Shown piece by piece: positions 7,250-14,972 of a stretch of 15,262 nt of DNA. The number at the start of each line of letters is the position of its first letter. Positions within the stretch are counted from its first letter, which is position 1. Origin of the DNA: Flavobacteriaceae bacterium UBA1115 (GTDB lineage Bacteria; Bacteroidota; Bacteroidia; Flavobacteriales; Flavobacteriaceae); contig DCBE01000047.1 in assembly GCA_002313325.1 (NCBI GenBank), forward strand, positions 1-15,262, given 5' to 3'. A program made the translations under genes and the position numbers. The notes beneath the pieces are model-generated. The model did not search any database, had not been told where the DNA came from, and saw only the letters and a list, made by a program, of their open reading frames with translations.

Positions 7250-9667
7250 ATGAATCGATTGTTGCTCTTTGCTGCCTGCATCCTTTTGATTGGCTGTCAG
7301 TCCAAACAAAACACAACCGAGTCTCTGCTGGGGTATTTACCAAATAATGCGGTGGTGGTACTGAAAAGCAACGCTTTTAAGTCGCTGCATGATTACAGCA
7401 ACCAACAATATGCCGCCATAGCAGCAGCAACGCTATTCCCAGCGTTCTTCGAAGAAATAAACCAAATTGCGCCCAACACTGCCGGGCAATTGAGCTTTCA
7501 CCCCGAAGGAAAAGGCCAACTTATTCCGCTGTTAATAAGCCAACAAGAACATGCTTACAGTGACACCGTCTCCGTTGACACCCTTCAATACAACAAAACG
7601 CGCCTGCTGAAAAGAAATACCAATCCGCCAACCTATTACGCCAGTTGGGACGGCCTACACTTTAGCTCGCCCAGCAAATTGCTGCTGGAAAGTAGCATTC
7701 GTCTTAGATCTACTCCCAACAGTATTGATGATGAGCTCGAACAGCTTTATATCAACGCCACAGAAGATCACACTTTTTTTGTATCTCAAGACATTGCGCC
7801 GTATTTCAATACGCTTTTTGGAGATATAAACCCCGTGCCGTGGCAGCAGTGGAGCAAGTGGACCGCCATTGTGCCAACGGTCAATAGCAACGGTATATAC
7901 ATGCAAGCCTATGGCGTGATGGATGCCAGCGGGGCCTCCCGCCTGTCTTTCTTCCAAAACCAAGAAAGTGCCTTACAAGATTTAGCTGCGCATATTCCAA
8001 GTAACGTCAACACGGTTCAAGCTTTTAGTTTCGATTTGGACAACTATAACAAAGCCGCACTGCGCTTTAGGGCAGCGCACAATTTGCCCGAAACCCCTGT
8101 AGACTCGCTGCTGATAGGCACTACGCAGCTAGCTCAACTAAAACTTGGAAATGAAACCGTGGTATTGGTTAAAACAAACAAGCTACCCGACGATATAAAA
8201 CAAACCTTAGCGAAGAAATCCAAGGCACAATTCACAACGGAACAACAAACGCTCTATGCCTTTTCCGACGAGAATACTATCGCTAACCCGCTACCGCCTA
8301 TACTTAAGCAAAATAACTATGCTTTTGCTACGCTGCTAAACGAATACCTCTATTTGGGAACTTCAGAGATTGCATTGGAATCGTTGATTTACGCACTTAA
8401 CAAAGACGATATTTTAACGCAAAACGAACGCTTTAAAACCTATGTTAAAACGCTGCCTAGCCGCAGTAGTTTTTGGGGATGGTCTGCACCAGCCTATTTT
8501 GAAACGCAAGTAAAAAAAATGGTGCCGTCAATAACCGATGTGGCGCTAGGTGCGTTTAGGCAAGTAGACTATGTAGGAACGGTTGAAGGCGAGGTGTTTT
8601 ATGTGGCATTAAGCGTACAGAAACCCAAAGATCAAGGCAAAAAAGCTCAAGCCGTTGAACTGGCAGGCACGGCAACGTTTGATATGCCTGTGATTTGGGG
8701 GCCCTATGCAGTGCATAACCACAAAACGCAAGCCTTAGAATGGGTGGTGCAAAACGAAGGAAACCAGCTCTACTTGTTGGATACTACTGGCGGAATTATT
8801 TGGAAAAAACAACTTGATGATGCCATTTTAGGCCCCGTGACCCAGGTGGATTTATACCGCAACAAACGACTGCAACTGGCCTTTACAACCGCTAAAAGCT
8901 TTCAAGTTTTGGATCGCAACGGCAATGCGGTTTCGGGCTTCATCAAAAAAGGAATGCGTTCTTCCAGTACACTCGCGGTGTTTGACTACGATAAGCAACG
9001 CAACTACCGTCTTTTATTAAGTAGCGGCAATACGTTAAGCATGTATGACAGAAAAATGAAAAAGGTAAGCGGTTGGCGTAAAACCAAAAGCAATAGCGCA
9101 CTGAAATACCCAGCCAAACACATCCGCATTGGCAATCGAGATTATATTGCACTTGTGCAAAAATCAGGAAAAGGAGAGCTGCTGCATCGCACTGGAAAAA
9201 TACGTATTAAAATACCAACAGACGTCAAATTAACGCAAAACATCTATCCCTATCAAAGTGGTTTTGTGAGCATTGACGATAAGAACAGACTCATTAAAAT
9301 AAGTACCACGGGAAAACTCACCAAAACAGCTCTACCTTTTGAAACACGCTACACCATTTCAGCAAATCGCAATACGTTGGTCACGCTTACTGAAAACAAA
9401 GTAAGCATCAACAATCAGTTGGTGGAATTGGATTTTGGAGTTTATGCGCCTCCGCAAATTCAGGTGGTCAACAACAGAACCTACATCATTATTTGGGACA
9501 ATCAGTCCGACAAGATTTACATCTTTGATCGAGATGCCAAACTACTGGATAGCTTTCCTGTAATAGGCCGCAAATGGGCGATGTTGGGTCAAGCGATTCC
9601 GGGATCAGCGGTGTATTTGGCGGCACAAAACAACAGGCAAGAGCTGCGGTTTTACAAAATGCCTTAG
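7250..9667 (+). CDS. Large lipoprotein with C-terminal beta-propeller-like repeats, function unknown
   Basis: An 805-residue protein I cannot name. It begins with a lipoprotein signal peptide: short basic start, hydrophobic core, and lipobox LLIGC with the lipidated Cys at residue 16; no Asp follows at +2. The mature N-terminus (about 17-480) has no motif I recognise. It opens with LLGYLPNNAVVVLKSNAF, a style of start seen in DUF3352-like envelope proteins, but this is a weak resemblance. From about residue 480 a short motif of the form h-h-D-R-x-G-K recurs, centred near residues 511, 555, 600, 646, 685, 720 and 760 (for example VLDRNG, MYDRKM, LLHRTG, IFDRDA). The spacing of 35-46 residues fits seven propeller blades. 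It lies 9 bases downstream of rnhB, likely in one transcript. Its stop overlaps that of convergent lipB by 4 bases. Confidence 0.85.
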   Translation: MNRLLLFAACILLIGCQSKQNTTESLLGYLPNNAVVVLKSNAFKSLHDYSNQQYAAIAAATLFPAFFEEINQIAPNTAGQLSFHPEGKGQLIPLLISQQEHAYSDTVSVDTLQYNKTRLLKRNTNPPTYYASWDGLHFSSPSKLLLESSIRLRSTPNSIDDELEQLYINATEDHTFFVSQDIAPYFNTLFGDINPVPWQQWSKWTAIVPTVNSNGIYMQAYGVMDASGASRLSFFQNQESALQDLAAHIPSNVNTVQAFSFDLDNYNKAALRFRAAHNLPETPVDSLLIGTTQLAQLKLGNETVVLVKTNKLPDDIKQTLAKKSKAQFTTEQQTLYAFSDENTIANPLPPILKQNNYAFATLLNEYLYLGTSEIALESLIYALNKDDILTQNERFKTYVKTLPSRSSFWGWSAPAYFETQVKKMVPSITDVALGAFRQVDYVGTVEGEVFYVALSVQKPKDQGKKAQAVELAGTATFDMPVIWGPYAVHNHKTQALEWVVQNEGNQLYLLDTTGGIIWKKQLDDAILGPVTQVDLYRNKRLQLAFTTAKSFQVLDRNGNAVSGFIKKGMRSSSTLAVFDYDKQRNYRLLLSSGNTLSMYDRKMKKVSGWRKTKSNSALKYPAKHIRIGNRDYIALVQKSGKGELLHRTGKIRIKIPTDVKLTQNIYPYQSGFVSIDDKNRLIKISTTGKLTKTALPFETRYTISANRNTLVTLTENKVSINNQLVELDFGVYAPPQIQVVNNRTYIIIWDNQSDKIYIFDRDAKLLDSFPVIGRKWAMLGQAIPGSAVYLAAQNNRQELRFYKMP

Positions 9668-10368
9668 ACTATTTCAGCTTCAAAAATTCTGGAAAAGTGC
9701 CCCACAAATTTTTTTATCACTTCTTGCATAGCAACAGCTGTGCCCAATTCCTTTTCCATTGAAGTAATGGACTTATCGGCTATCCCACATGGAATGATAT
9801 AATCAAAAAAAGACAAATTGGTATTAACATTTAGCGCAAATCCATGCATGGTTACCCAACGGCTGGTGCGAATGCCCATGGCGCATATTTTACGCGGATT
9901 GGCTCCTTCAACATCTATCCAAACACCTGTTTCACCCTTACTACTACTGGCTTCGATATCATAATCGGCAAGTGTAGCAATGATACATTGCTCCAAAAAG
10001 CGCAGATACTTGTGAATGTCTGTAAAAAAACAATCCAAATCCAAAATTGGATAACCCACCAACTGTCCAGGACCGTGAAAGGTTATGTCGCCGCCGCGGT
10101 TGGTTTTAAAAAAGCTTGCCCCTTTTTTTTGCAAGATGGTATTGTTGACCAATAAGTTGTTCTTATCTCCACTTTTACCAAGCGTATAGACGGGCGGATG
10201 CTCTAGAAAAAGTAAGTGGTGTTGGGTTGGTGTTTGATCTTCTGGGTTTCGACGGTTGTGGATTTTTTGATTAATGGTTTGCTGAAACAAGTCCTGTTGT
10301 AAGTCAGTTGCGGCTTCATAAGTCACCAAGCCTAATTGGCGGACGTGCACCTTTGGCTTAGTGATCAT
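9664..10368 (-). CDS. lipB: Octanoyl-[acyl-carrier-protein]:protein N-octanoyltransferase
   Basis: LipB moves the octanoyl group from acyl carrier protein to the lipoyl domains of 2-oxoacid dehydrogenases and the glycine cleavage H protein, the first step of lipoate synthesis; LipA then adds sulphur. The protein is 234 residues from the ATG at 10368-10366. The family signature RGGDITFHGPGQLVGYP is at 91-107. The catalytic pair is visible as Lys160 (in RKICAMGIR) and Cys194 (in IIPCGI), with the conserved HGFALNVN at 175-182. The frame stays open to 10461, but that part would lie entirely inside the yqaE-like gene and looks unlike LipB, so the internal ATG is preferred. The start overlaps the upstream gene by 11 bases, suggesting translational coupling; no Shine-Dalgarno is seen. 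Confidence 0.96.
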   Translation of the reverse strand: MITKPKVHVRQLGLVTYEAATDLQQDLFQQTINQKIHNRRNPEDQTPTQHHLLFLEHPPVYTLGKSGDKNNLLVNNTILQKKGASFFKTNRGGDITFHGPGQLVGYPILDLDCFFTDIHKYLRFLEQCIIATLADYDIEASSSKGETGVWIDVEGANPRKICAMGIRTSRWVTMHGFALNVNTNLSFFDYIIPCGIADKSITSMEKELGTAVAMQEVIKKFVGHFSRIFEAEIV

Positions 10369-10525
10369 AATCGAACGGTCGGTTGAGAATGATGAGTGCG
10401 CCAATAACACCAGGCACCCATGCGCAAAGGGTGAGTAAAAAAACGATAACAATAGAGCCATAGCCTCTATCCAATACGGCGATTGGAGGGAATAGGATGG
10501 CCAGAAGGACTCTAAATAAACTCAT
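10358..10525 (-). CDS. YqaE/Pmp3 family small membrane protein
   Basis: A 55-residue protein with two hydrophobic helices (about residues 3-18 and 24-47) separated by a short DRGYGS loop. The pattern AILFPPIAVLDRG, then LTLCAWVPGVIGAL, matches the Pmp3/YqaE (UPF0057) family, whose yeast member affects membrane potential and cation tolerance. Its bacterial role is poorly known but often linked to stress. The chosen ATG at 10525 gives the usual family length. A longer frame back to 10651 would run across the divergent promoter region and into lysS and adds nothing family-like. A TATCTTTG -7 element lies 6 bases upstream. The gene overlaps lipB by 11 bases and the two are presumably one operon. 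Confidence 0.9.
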   Translation of the reverse strand: MSLFRVLLAILFPPIAVLDRGYGSIVIVFLLTLCAWVPGVIGALIILNRPFDYDH

Positions 10526-10531
10526 GGTAGT

Positions 10532-10539
10532 CAAAGATA
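10532..10539 (-). promoter_or_regulatory. Candidate -7 promoter element for yqaE-lipB
   Basis: Read on the minus strand this is TATCTTTG, a full match to TAnnTTTG. Only 6 bases separate it from the yqaE-like ATG, so the transcript would have a very short leader or none. No TTG is present at the expected 19-base spacing. The same octamer, facing the other way, precedes lysS. Confidence 0.5.
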
Positions 10540-10576
10540 CAAATTCGTGATTTCTAAATAACTCATGTGCATTGGT

Positions 10577-10584
10577 TATCTTTG
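10577..10584 (+). promoter_or_regulatory. Candidate -7 promoter element for lysS
   Basis: TATCTTTG on the plus strand matches the Bacteroidota -7 consensus TAnnTTTG in full. It is 18 bases before the lysS ATG, giving a leader of roughly 11-13 bases. No good -33 TTG is found 19 bases upstream. It is the mirror image of the element at 10532-10539. Confidence 0.55.
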
Positions 10585-10602
10585 CGATAGAAAAAATTTG
10601 AG

Positions 10603-12294
10603 ATGCAGGAGCTATCAGAACAAGAACTTGTCCGTAGAGAGAAACTAACAAAACTTCGTGAGTTAGGGATTGACCCTTATCCAGCGGTTACTTTTGACGT
10701 TTCGCACCACGCCACAACAGTTAGTGAGAAATTTGAACAAGGGCAACATGTACGCATGACCGGAAGGCTTATGTCAAGGCGTGTGCAAGGAAAAGCAAGC
10801 TTTGCCGAGCTTCAAGATGCTACAGGCAGGGTACAGCTCTACTTCAATAGAGACATCTTATGTCCAGATGAAGACAAAACCCAGTACAATGACGTTTATA
10901 AAAAACTTCTTGATATCGGCGATATCATAGGAATTGAAGGCACCATGTTTACTACCCAAGTGGGAGAAAAAACCATTGAGGTACACCAGCTGTTTGTGTT
11001 GAGCAAATCGCTTCGTCCTTTGCCACTACCCAAAGTAGATACTGAAGGCAACACCTATGACGCATTTACAGATGCCGAGCAACGCTATCGTCAGCGTTAT
11101 GTGGATCTGATTGTAAATCCGCAGGTGAAAGAAGCCTTTATAAAGCGCACCAAGATTACCAATACCATTCGTTCTTTTTTTAACGACCGGGGTTATCTCG
11201 AAGTTGAAACACCCATTTTACAACCCATTCCAGGGGGTGCTGCTGCACGTCCGTTTGTGACACATCACAACGCGCTAAACATACCCCTTTACCTCCGTAT
11301 TGCAAACGAGTTGTATCTTAAGCGGTTGATCGTTGGGGGTTTTGATGGAGTATATGAATTTGCCAAAGATTTTAGAAATGAAGGGATGGACAAAACCCAC
11401 AACCCTGAATTTACGGTAATGGAACTCTATGTGGCCTACAAGGATTACCATTGGATGATGGAAACAACTGAGTCGCTTTTGGAGGATGTGGCTGTCGCTG
11501 CAAATGGCGTAGCTGCCGTAACTGTTGGAGTAAATACCATAGACTTTAAGGCGCCCTATCCTCGAGTGCCAATTTTAGACGCCATTAAAGAGCATACAAG
11601 CATTGACGTTTCTGATATGGATGAAAGTACATTGCGTGAAACAGCAAAAAAATTGGGACTGGAAGTAGACGAAACGATGGGCAAAGGAAAGCTTATTGAT
11701 GCCCTTTTTGGGGAATGTTGCGAGCATCATTATATCCAACCCACGTTTATAACGGACTATCCAAAAGAAATGAGTCCGTTGACCAAAGCACACCGGAGCA
11801 AACCGGGTTTAACAGAACGCTTTGAGCTTTTGGTTAATGGAAAAGAATTGGCCAATGCCTATTCGGAATTAAACGATCCCATTGACCAGCGGGAGCGTTT
11901 TGAGGATCAAATGTCCCTTTCTAAAAAAGGAGATGACGAAGCCATGTTTGTTGACCAAGATTTTCTTCGCTCATTGGAATACGGCATGCCGCCGACTTCT
12001 GGTATTGGTATTGGTATAGACCGCCTCACTATGCTGTTGACCAACAACAGTTCTATTCAAGAGGTGTTGTTTTTCCCACAGATGCGTCCAGAGAAAAAAG
12101 GACCAACACTCACGGAAGATGAACAAGTTGTTGTTGATTTGCTAAATAAAGAGAGCCCCGTTGCACTTGCATCAATCAAGGAACAATCAGGACTTAGTAA
12201 TAAAAAATGGGACAAAACCATCAAAGGGCTGACTGGTAAATCAATTGCTGGAGTGAAAAAAACCGACGACGACTTGTTGGTTACGCTGCTTTAG
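10603..12294 (+). CDS. lysS: Lysyl-tRNA synthetase, class II
   Basis: A 563-residue cytoplasmic enzyme that charges tRNA-Lys. The N-terminal OB-fold that binds the anticodon is at about residues 45-140 (VRMTGRLMSRRVQGKASFAE is typical). The class II catalytic core follows: the motif 1 region around RSFFNDRGYLEVETPILQP, motif 2 FRNEG at 257-261 with THNPEFT after it, and motif 3 GIGIGIDRL at 467-475 with the ATP-binding Arg474. The usual enzyme ends near FFPQMRPEK (residues 490-498); here about 63 more residues follow, forming a probable helical or winged-helix extension of the kind common in Bacteroidota. The ATG at 10603 is 18 bases after a -7 element. The gene is divergent from yqaE-lipB and is followed at once by a probable terminator. 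Confidence 0.97.
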   Translation: MQELSEQELVRREKLTKLRELGIDPYPAVTFDVSHHATTVSEKFEQGQHVRMTGRLMSRRVQGKASFAELQDATGRVQLYFNRDILCPDEDKTQYNDVYKKLLDIGDIIGIEGTMFTTQVGEKTIEVHQLFVLSKSLRPLPLPKVDTEGNTYDAFTDAEQRYRQRYVDLIVNPQVKEAFIKRTKITNTIRSFFNDRGYLEVETPILQPIPGGAAARPFVTHHNALNIPLYLRIANELYLKRLIVGGFDGVYEFAKDFRNEGMDKTHNPEFTVMELYVAYKDYHWMMETTESLLEDVAVAANGVAAVTVGVNTIDFKAPYPRVPILDAIKEHTSIDVSDMDESTLRETAKKLGLEVDETMGKGKLIDALFGECCEHHYIQPTFITDYPKEMSPLTKAHRSKPGLTERFELLVNGKELANAYSELNDPIDQRERFEDQMSLSKKGDDEAMFVDQDFLRSLEYGMPPTSGIGIGIDRLTMLLTNNSSIQEVLFFPQMRPEKKGPTLTEDEQVVVDLLNKESPVALASIKEQSGLSNKKWDKTIKGLTGKSIAGVKKTDDDLLVTLL

Positions 12295-12325
12295 AAAAAC
12301 TTAAATTCCGTTTTTCTGTTTTTTT
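12293..12325 (+). terminator. Probable intrinsic terminator of lysS
   Basis: An 8-base inverted repeat, AGAAAAAC (12293-12300) and GTTTTTCT (12310-12317), encloses a 9-base loop and is followed by G and seven Ts (12319-12325). The stem begins within the lysS stop codon. It is A/T-rich and so not very stable, but the position and T-run fit rho-independent termination. Confidence 0.55.
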
Positions 12326-12387
12326 GCATGCTGGTTTTCTGAACAAGAAACTCCGTCTTTACAATCGTTTAAAAGTTTTGACTCCTC

Positions 12388-12426
12388 AACCCTAATACTA
12401 TAAGTAGAGGTTTTAATTCTTTTTTA
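12388..12426 (+). other. Weak hairpin with T-rich tail upstream of the metalloprotease gene
   Basis: AACCCTA (12388-12394) can pair with TAGAGGTT (12405-12412) to give seven pairs with one bulged A and a 10-base loop, followed by a T-rich run to 12426. It could be a second, backup terminator for lysS or a leader structure for the next gene. It lies 50 bases before the ATG at 12476. No clean TAnnTTTG box is found between 12326 and 12475, so the promoter of the metalloprotease gene is not identified. Confidence 0.25.
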
Positions 12427-12475
12427 ATTGTAAAGTTTACATATTTTCAGCACTTTAGCTAATTAAATAAATTTT

Positions 12476-14971
12476 ATGAAAAAAATATCATTTCTTCTTA
12501 TGGTTTTAGGTGTGCTGACTACCGTTCCCGCAAACGCACAGCTTGGCAAACTTTTTATGAAGAAAAAGCCACCCGTAACGGAAAAGCCAAAACCTAAAAA
12601 GGAAGACAAAAACGGTATTAAGCCTTACGATAAAGTCATTACTAAAAAAGCCATTACAGACAAGGGATTGTTTGACGTGCATACGGTTGATGACAAATTC
12701 TATTATGAAATTCCAGACTCCCTGTTTGGTGCAGAGATGCTGATGGTTACCCGAATTGCTAAAACAGCTTCTGGCATTGGCTTTGGAGGTGGAAAACAAA
12801 ATACGCAAGTTTTGCGCTGGGAAAAGGACAGCAAAAAAGTCTTGCTTCGTGTGGTATCACACGAGGTAGTAGCAGCCGACTCCTTGCCCATTCACGAGGC
12901 AGTTGTCAATTCAAATTTCGAACCCATCCTATACAGGTTTGACATTAAATCCATTGGAAAAGACTCTACCTCCACAGTAATTGAGATTAACAAGCTTTTT
13001 GAGACGGATGTAAAAGCACTCGGCTTTCCCAATTCGAGAAGAAAAAGCTACAAGATTTCAAGCATGGATAAGTCCAGATCATTTATTAATACATTGAAAA
13101 GCTATCCGCTAAACGTTGAAGCCCGCCATGTAAAAACCTACAATTCCAGTGCGCCACCCTCCAACTCGAGTACAGCATCGATTAGTTTAGAAATAAGCAA
13201 CTCCATGATTCTACTGCCCAAAGAGCAAATGAAAAGACGATACTTTGACCAACGCGTAGGCTGGTTTTCTCGGGGTCAAACAGACTACGGCCTTGACGTA
13301 CAAAAAAGTAAAACAGTGCGCTATTTAGACCGATGGCGTTTGGAAATAAAAGATGAAGATTTAGAAAAATTTAATCGCGGTGAATTGGTAGAACCAAAAA
13401 AACCCATAGTGTATTATATCGATAGAGCTACGCCAAAAAAATGGGTTCCCTATTTGAAGCAAGGGATTGAAGACTGGCAAATCGCTTTTGAAGCAGCAGG
13501 CTTTAAAAATGCCATCATTGCCAAAGATCCGCCAACTCCAGAGGAAGATTCAGACTGGAGCCCAGAAGATGTTCGCTATTCTGTTGTACGTTATTTGGCA
13601 TCTCCAATTCCCAATGCCAATGGTCCGCACGTAAGTGATCCACGATCGGGAGAAATTTTGGAATCTGACATCAACTGGTACCACAACGTGATGACCCTAC
13701 TACGTAACTGGTTTTTTGTGCAAACAGCTGCCATAAATCCAGAAGCTAGAGGAGTAGAATTTAAGGATGAAATTATGGGGCGTTTGATTCGGTTTGTCTC
13801 TGCGCACGAAGTAGGCCACACTATAGGGCTACCCCATAACATGGGAAGCAGTGTCGCGTTCCCTGTTGACTCATTGCGCTCTGCCTCTTTTACCAAAAAA
13901 TACGGTACTGCACCTTCCATCATGGACTATGCGCGTTTTAACTACATTGCACAACCAGGGGACAGAGATGTTTCGTTGATGCCGGATATTGGGGTTTATG
14001 ACAAGCATGCTGTTCGTTGGGGCTACCGCCCCATTCCGTCTGCTAAAACGGCAGCGGACGAAAAGGAAACCTTAGACCAATGGATTTTAGCACATCAAAA
14101 CGATCCCATGTATCGTTTCGGAAGTCAACAATTTGGGAATCCTATTGACCCTAGCTCACAGACAGAGGATCTAGGCGATAACGCCATAAAAGCGAGCTCT
14201 TATGGCATTGCCAACCTTAAAAGAATTGTGCCAAATCTGATAGAATGGACGGCTGAGGACGGCAAGGACTATGACGATTTAGAAGATTTATACAACCAAG
14301 TATTGGGTCAGTTTAATCGTTATATGGGACATGTAGCTGCAAATATTGGCGGTGTGTATGAATACTACAAAACCTATGATCAAGAAGGTGCGGTGTATAC
14401 ACATGTTGACAAAATTCACCAGCGTGCTTGTATGCAATTCTTGCAAGAAGAATTATTTGCAACGCCAACATGGATGTTGGACAACAATATTTTCAATAAG
14501 ATTGAGTTCGCTGGCTTAATTGACCGCATGCGACGCATGCAAACAGGCACCCTTAACCGCTTGTTGAGCTTTGACCGACTGGCACGTATTTCTGAAAATG
14601 AAGCACTCAATGGCAGCGATGCCTATGCACTGGTAGAGATGATGACAGTGCTTCGAAAAGGTATTTGGAGTGAATTGTATAGCAACAATGCTATTGGTAT
14701 CTACCGCAGAAACCTGCAACGAGCTTATATCGATCGTTTGGAATACCTGATGACAGAAAGCCAAGAGCCACTTGTGGGTTCAGCCAGACGTTATAGCAAT
14801 CGTACCAGAGTGCTTGTTAGTCAATCAGATATTAGAGCCGTAAGCAGGGCGCAATTGATAAATCTAAAAAACGCCATCAACACAAGCTTAACAAACACAA
14901 CCGATCAAAACACACGCTATCACTTGCAAGAAGCTGTGGTGCGTATTGATTCGATTTTGAAACCAAGTTAA
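12476..14971 (+). CDS. Secreted zinc-dependent metalloprotease, DUF5117/DUF5118 type
   Basis: An 831-residue predicted exported peptidase. The signal peptide is clear (MKKISFLLMVLGVL core, likely cut after Ala21 in ANA-Q). A Lys/Pro-rich linker at about 29-47 follows. Residues about 48-95 resemble DUF5118 and about 96-300 DUF5117, the usual N-terminal companions of this family (names from memory). The catalytic domain contains the extended zinc motif HEVGHTIGLPH, with ligands His444, His448 and His454 and the general base Glu445, and a downstream SIMDY segment with Met483 that fits a metzincin Met-turn. All catalytic residues are intact. The C-terminal third is helical-looking with no motif I know. 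It probably acts in the periplasm or outside the cell; the substrate is unknown. It stands alone between the lysS terminator and convergent hemL, 1 base from the latter. Confidence 0.9.
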   Translation: MKKISFLLMVLGVLTTVPANAQLGKLFMKKKPPVTEKPKPKKEDKNGIKPYDKVITKKAITDKGLFDVHTVDDKFYYEIPDSLFGAEMLMVTRIAKTASGIGFGGGKQNTQVLRWEKDSKKVLLRVVSHEVVAADSLPIHEAVVNSNFEPILYRFDIKSIGKDSTSTVIEINKLFETDVKALGFPNSRRKSYKISSMDKSRSFINTLKSYPLNVEARHVKTYNSSAPPSNSSTASISLEISNSMILLPKEQMKRRYFDQRVGWFSRGQTDYGLDVQKSKTVRYLDRWRLEIKDEDLEKFNRGELVEPKKPIVYYIDRATPKKWVPYLKQGIEDWQIAFEAAGFKNAIIAKDPPTPEEDSDWSPEDVRYSVVRYLASPIPNANGPHVSDPRSGEILESDINWYHNVMTLLRNWFFVQTAAINPEARGVEFKDEIMGRLIRFVSAHEVGHTIGLPHNMGSSVAFPVDSLRSASFTKKYGTAPSIMDYARFNYIAQPGDRDVSLMPDIGVYDKHAVRWGYRPIPSAKTAADEKETLDQWILAHQNDPMYRFGSQQFGNPIDPSSQTEDLGDNAIKASSYGIANLKRIVPNLIEWTAEDGKDYDDLEDLYNQVLGQFNRYMGHVAANIGGVYEYYKTYDQEGAVYTHVDKIHQRACMQFLQEELFATPTWMLDNNIFNKIEFAGLIDRMRRMQTGTLNRLLSFDRLARISENEALNGSDAYALVEMMTVLRKGIWSELYSNNAIGIYRRNLQRAYIDRLEYLMTESQEPLVGSARRYSNRTRVLVSQSDIRAVSRAQLINLKNAINTSLTNTTDQNTRYHLQEAVVRIDSILKPS

Positions 14972-14972
14972 T

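Noticed and set aside
10369..10461. N-terminal extension of lipB by 31 residues to an upstream start.
   Set aside because: It would lie wholly within the Pmp3/YqaE-type gene in another frame, and LipB proteins normally begin close to the MITKPKVHVRQLG segment.
10526..10651. N-terminal extension of the YqaE-like protein to 97 residues.
   Set aside because: It crosses the divergent promoter region and the lysS start; the 55-residue form has the normal family length.
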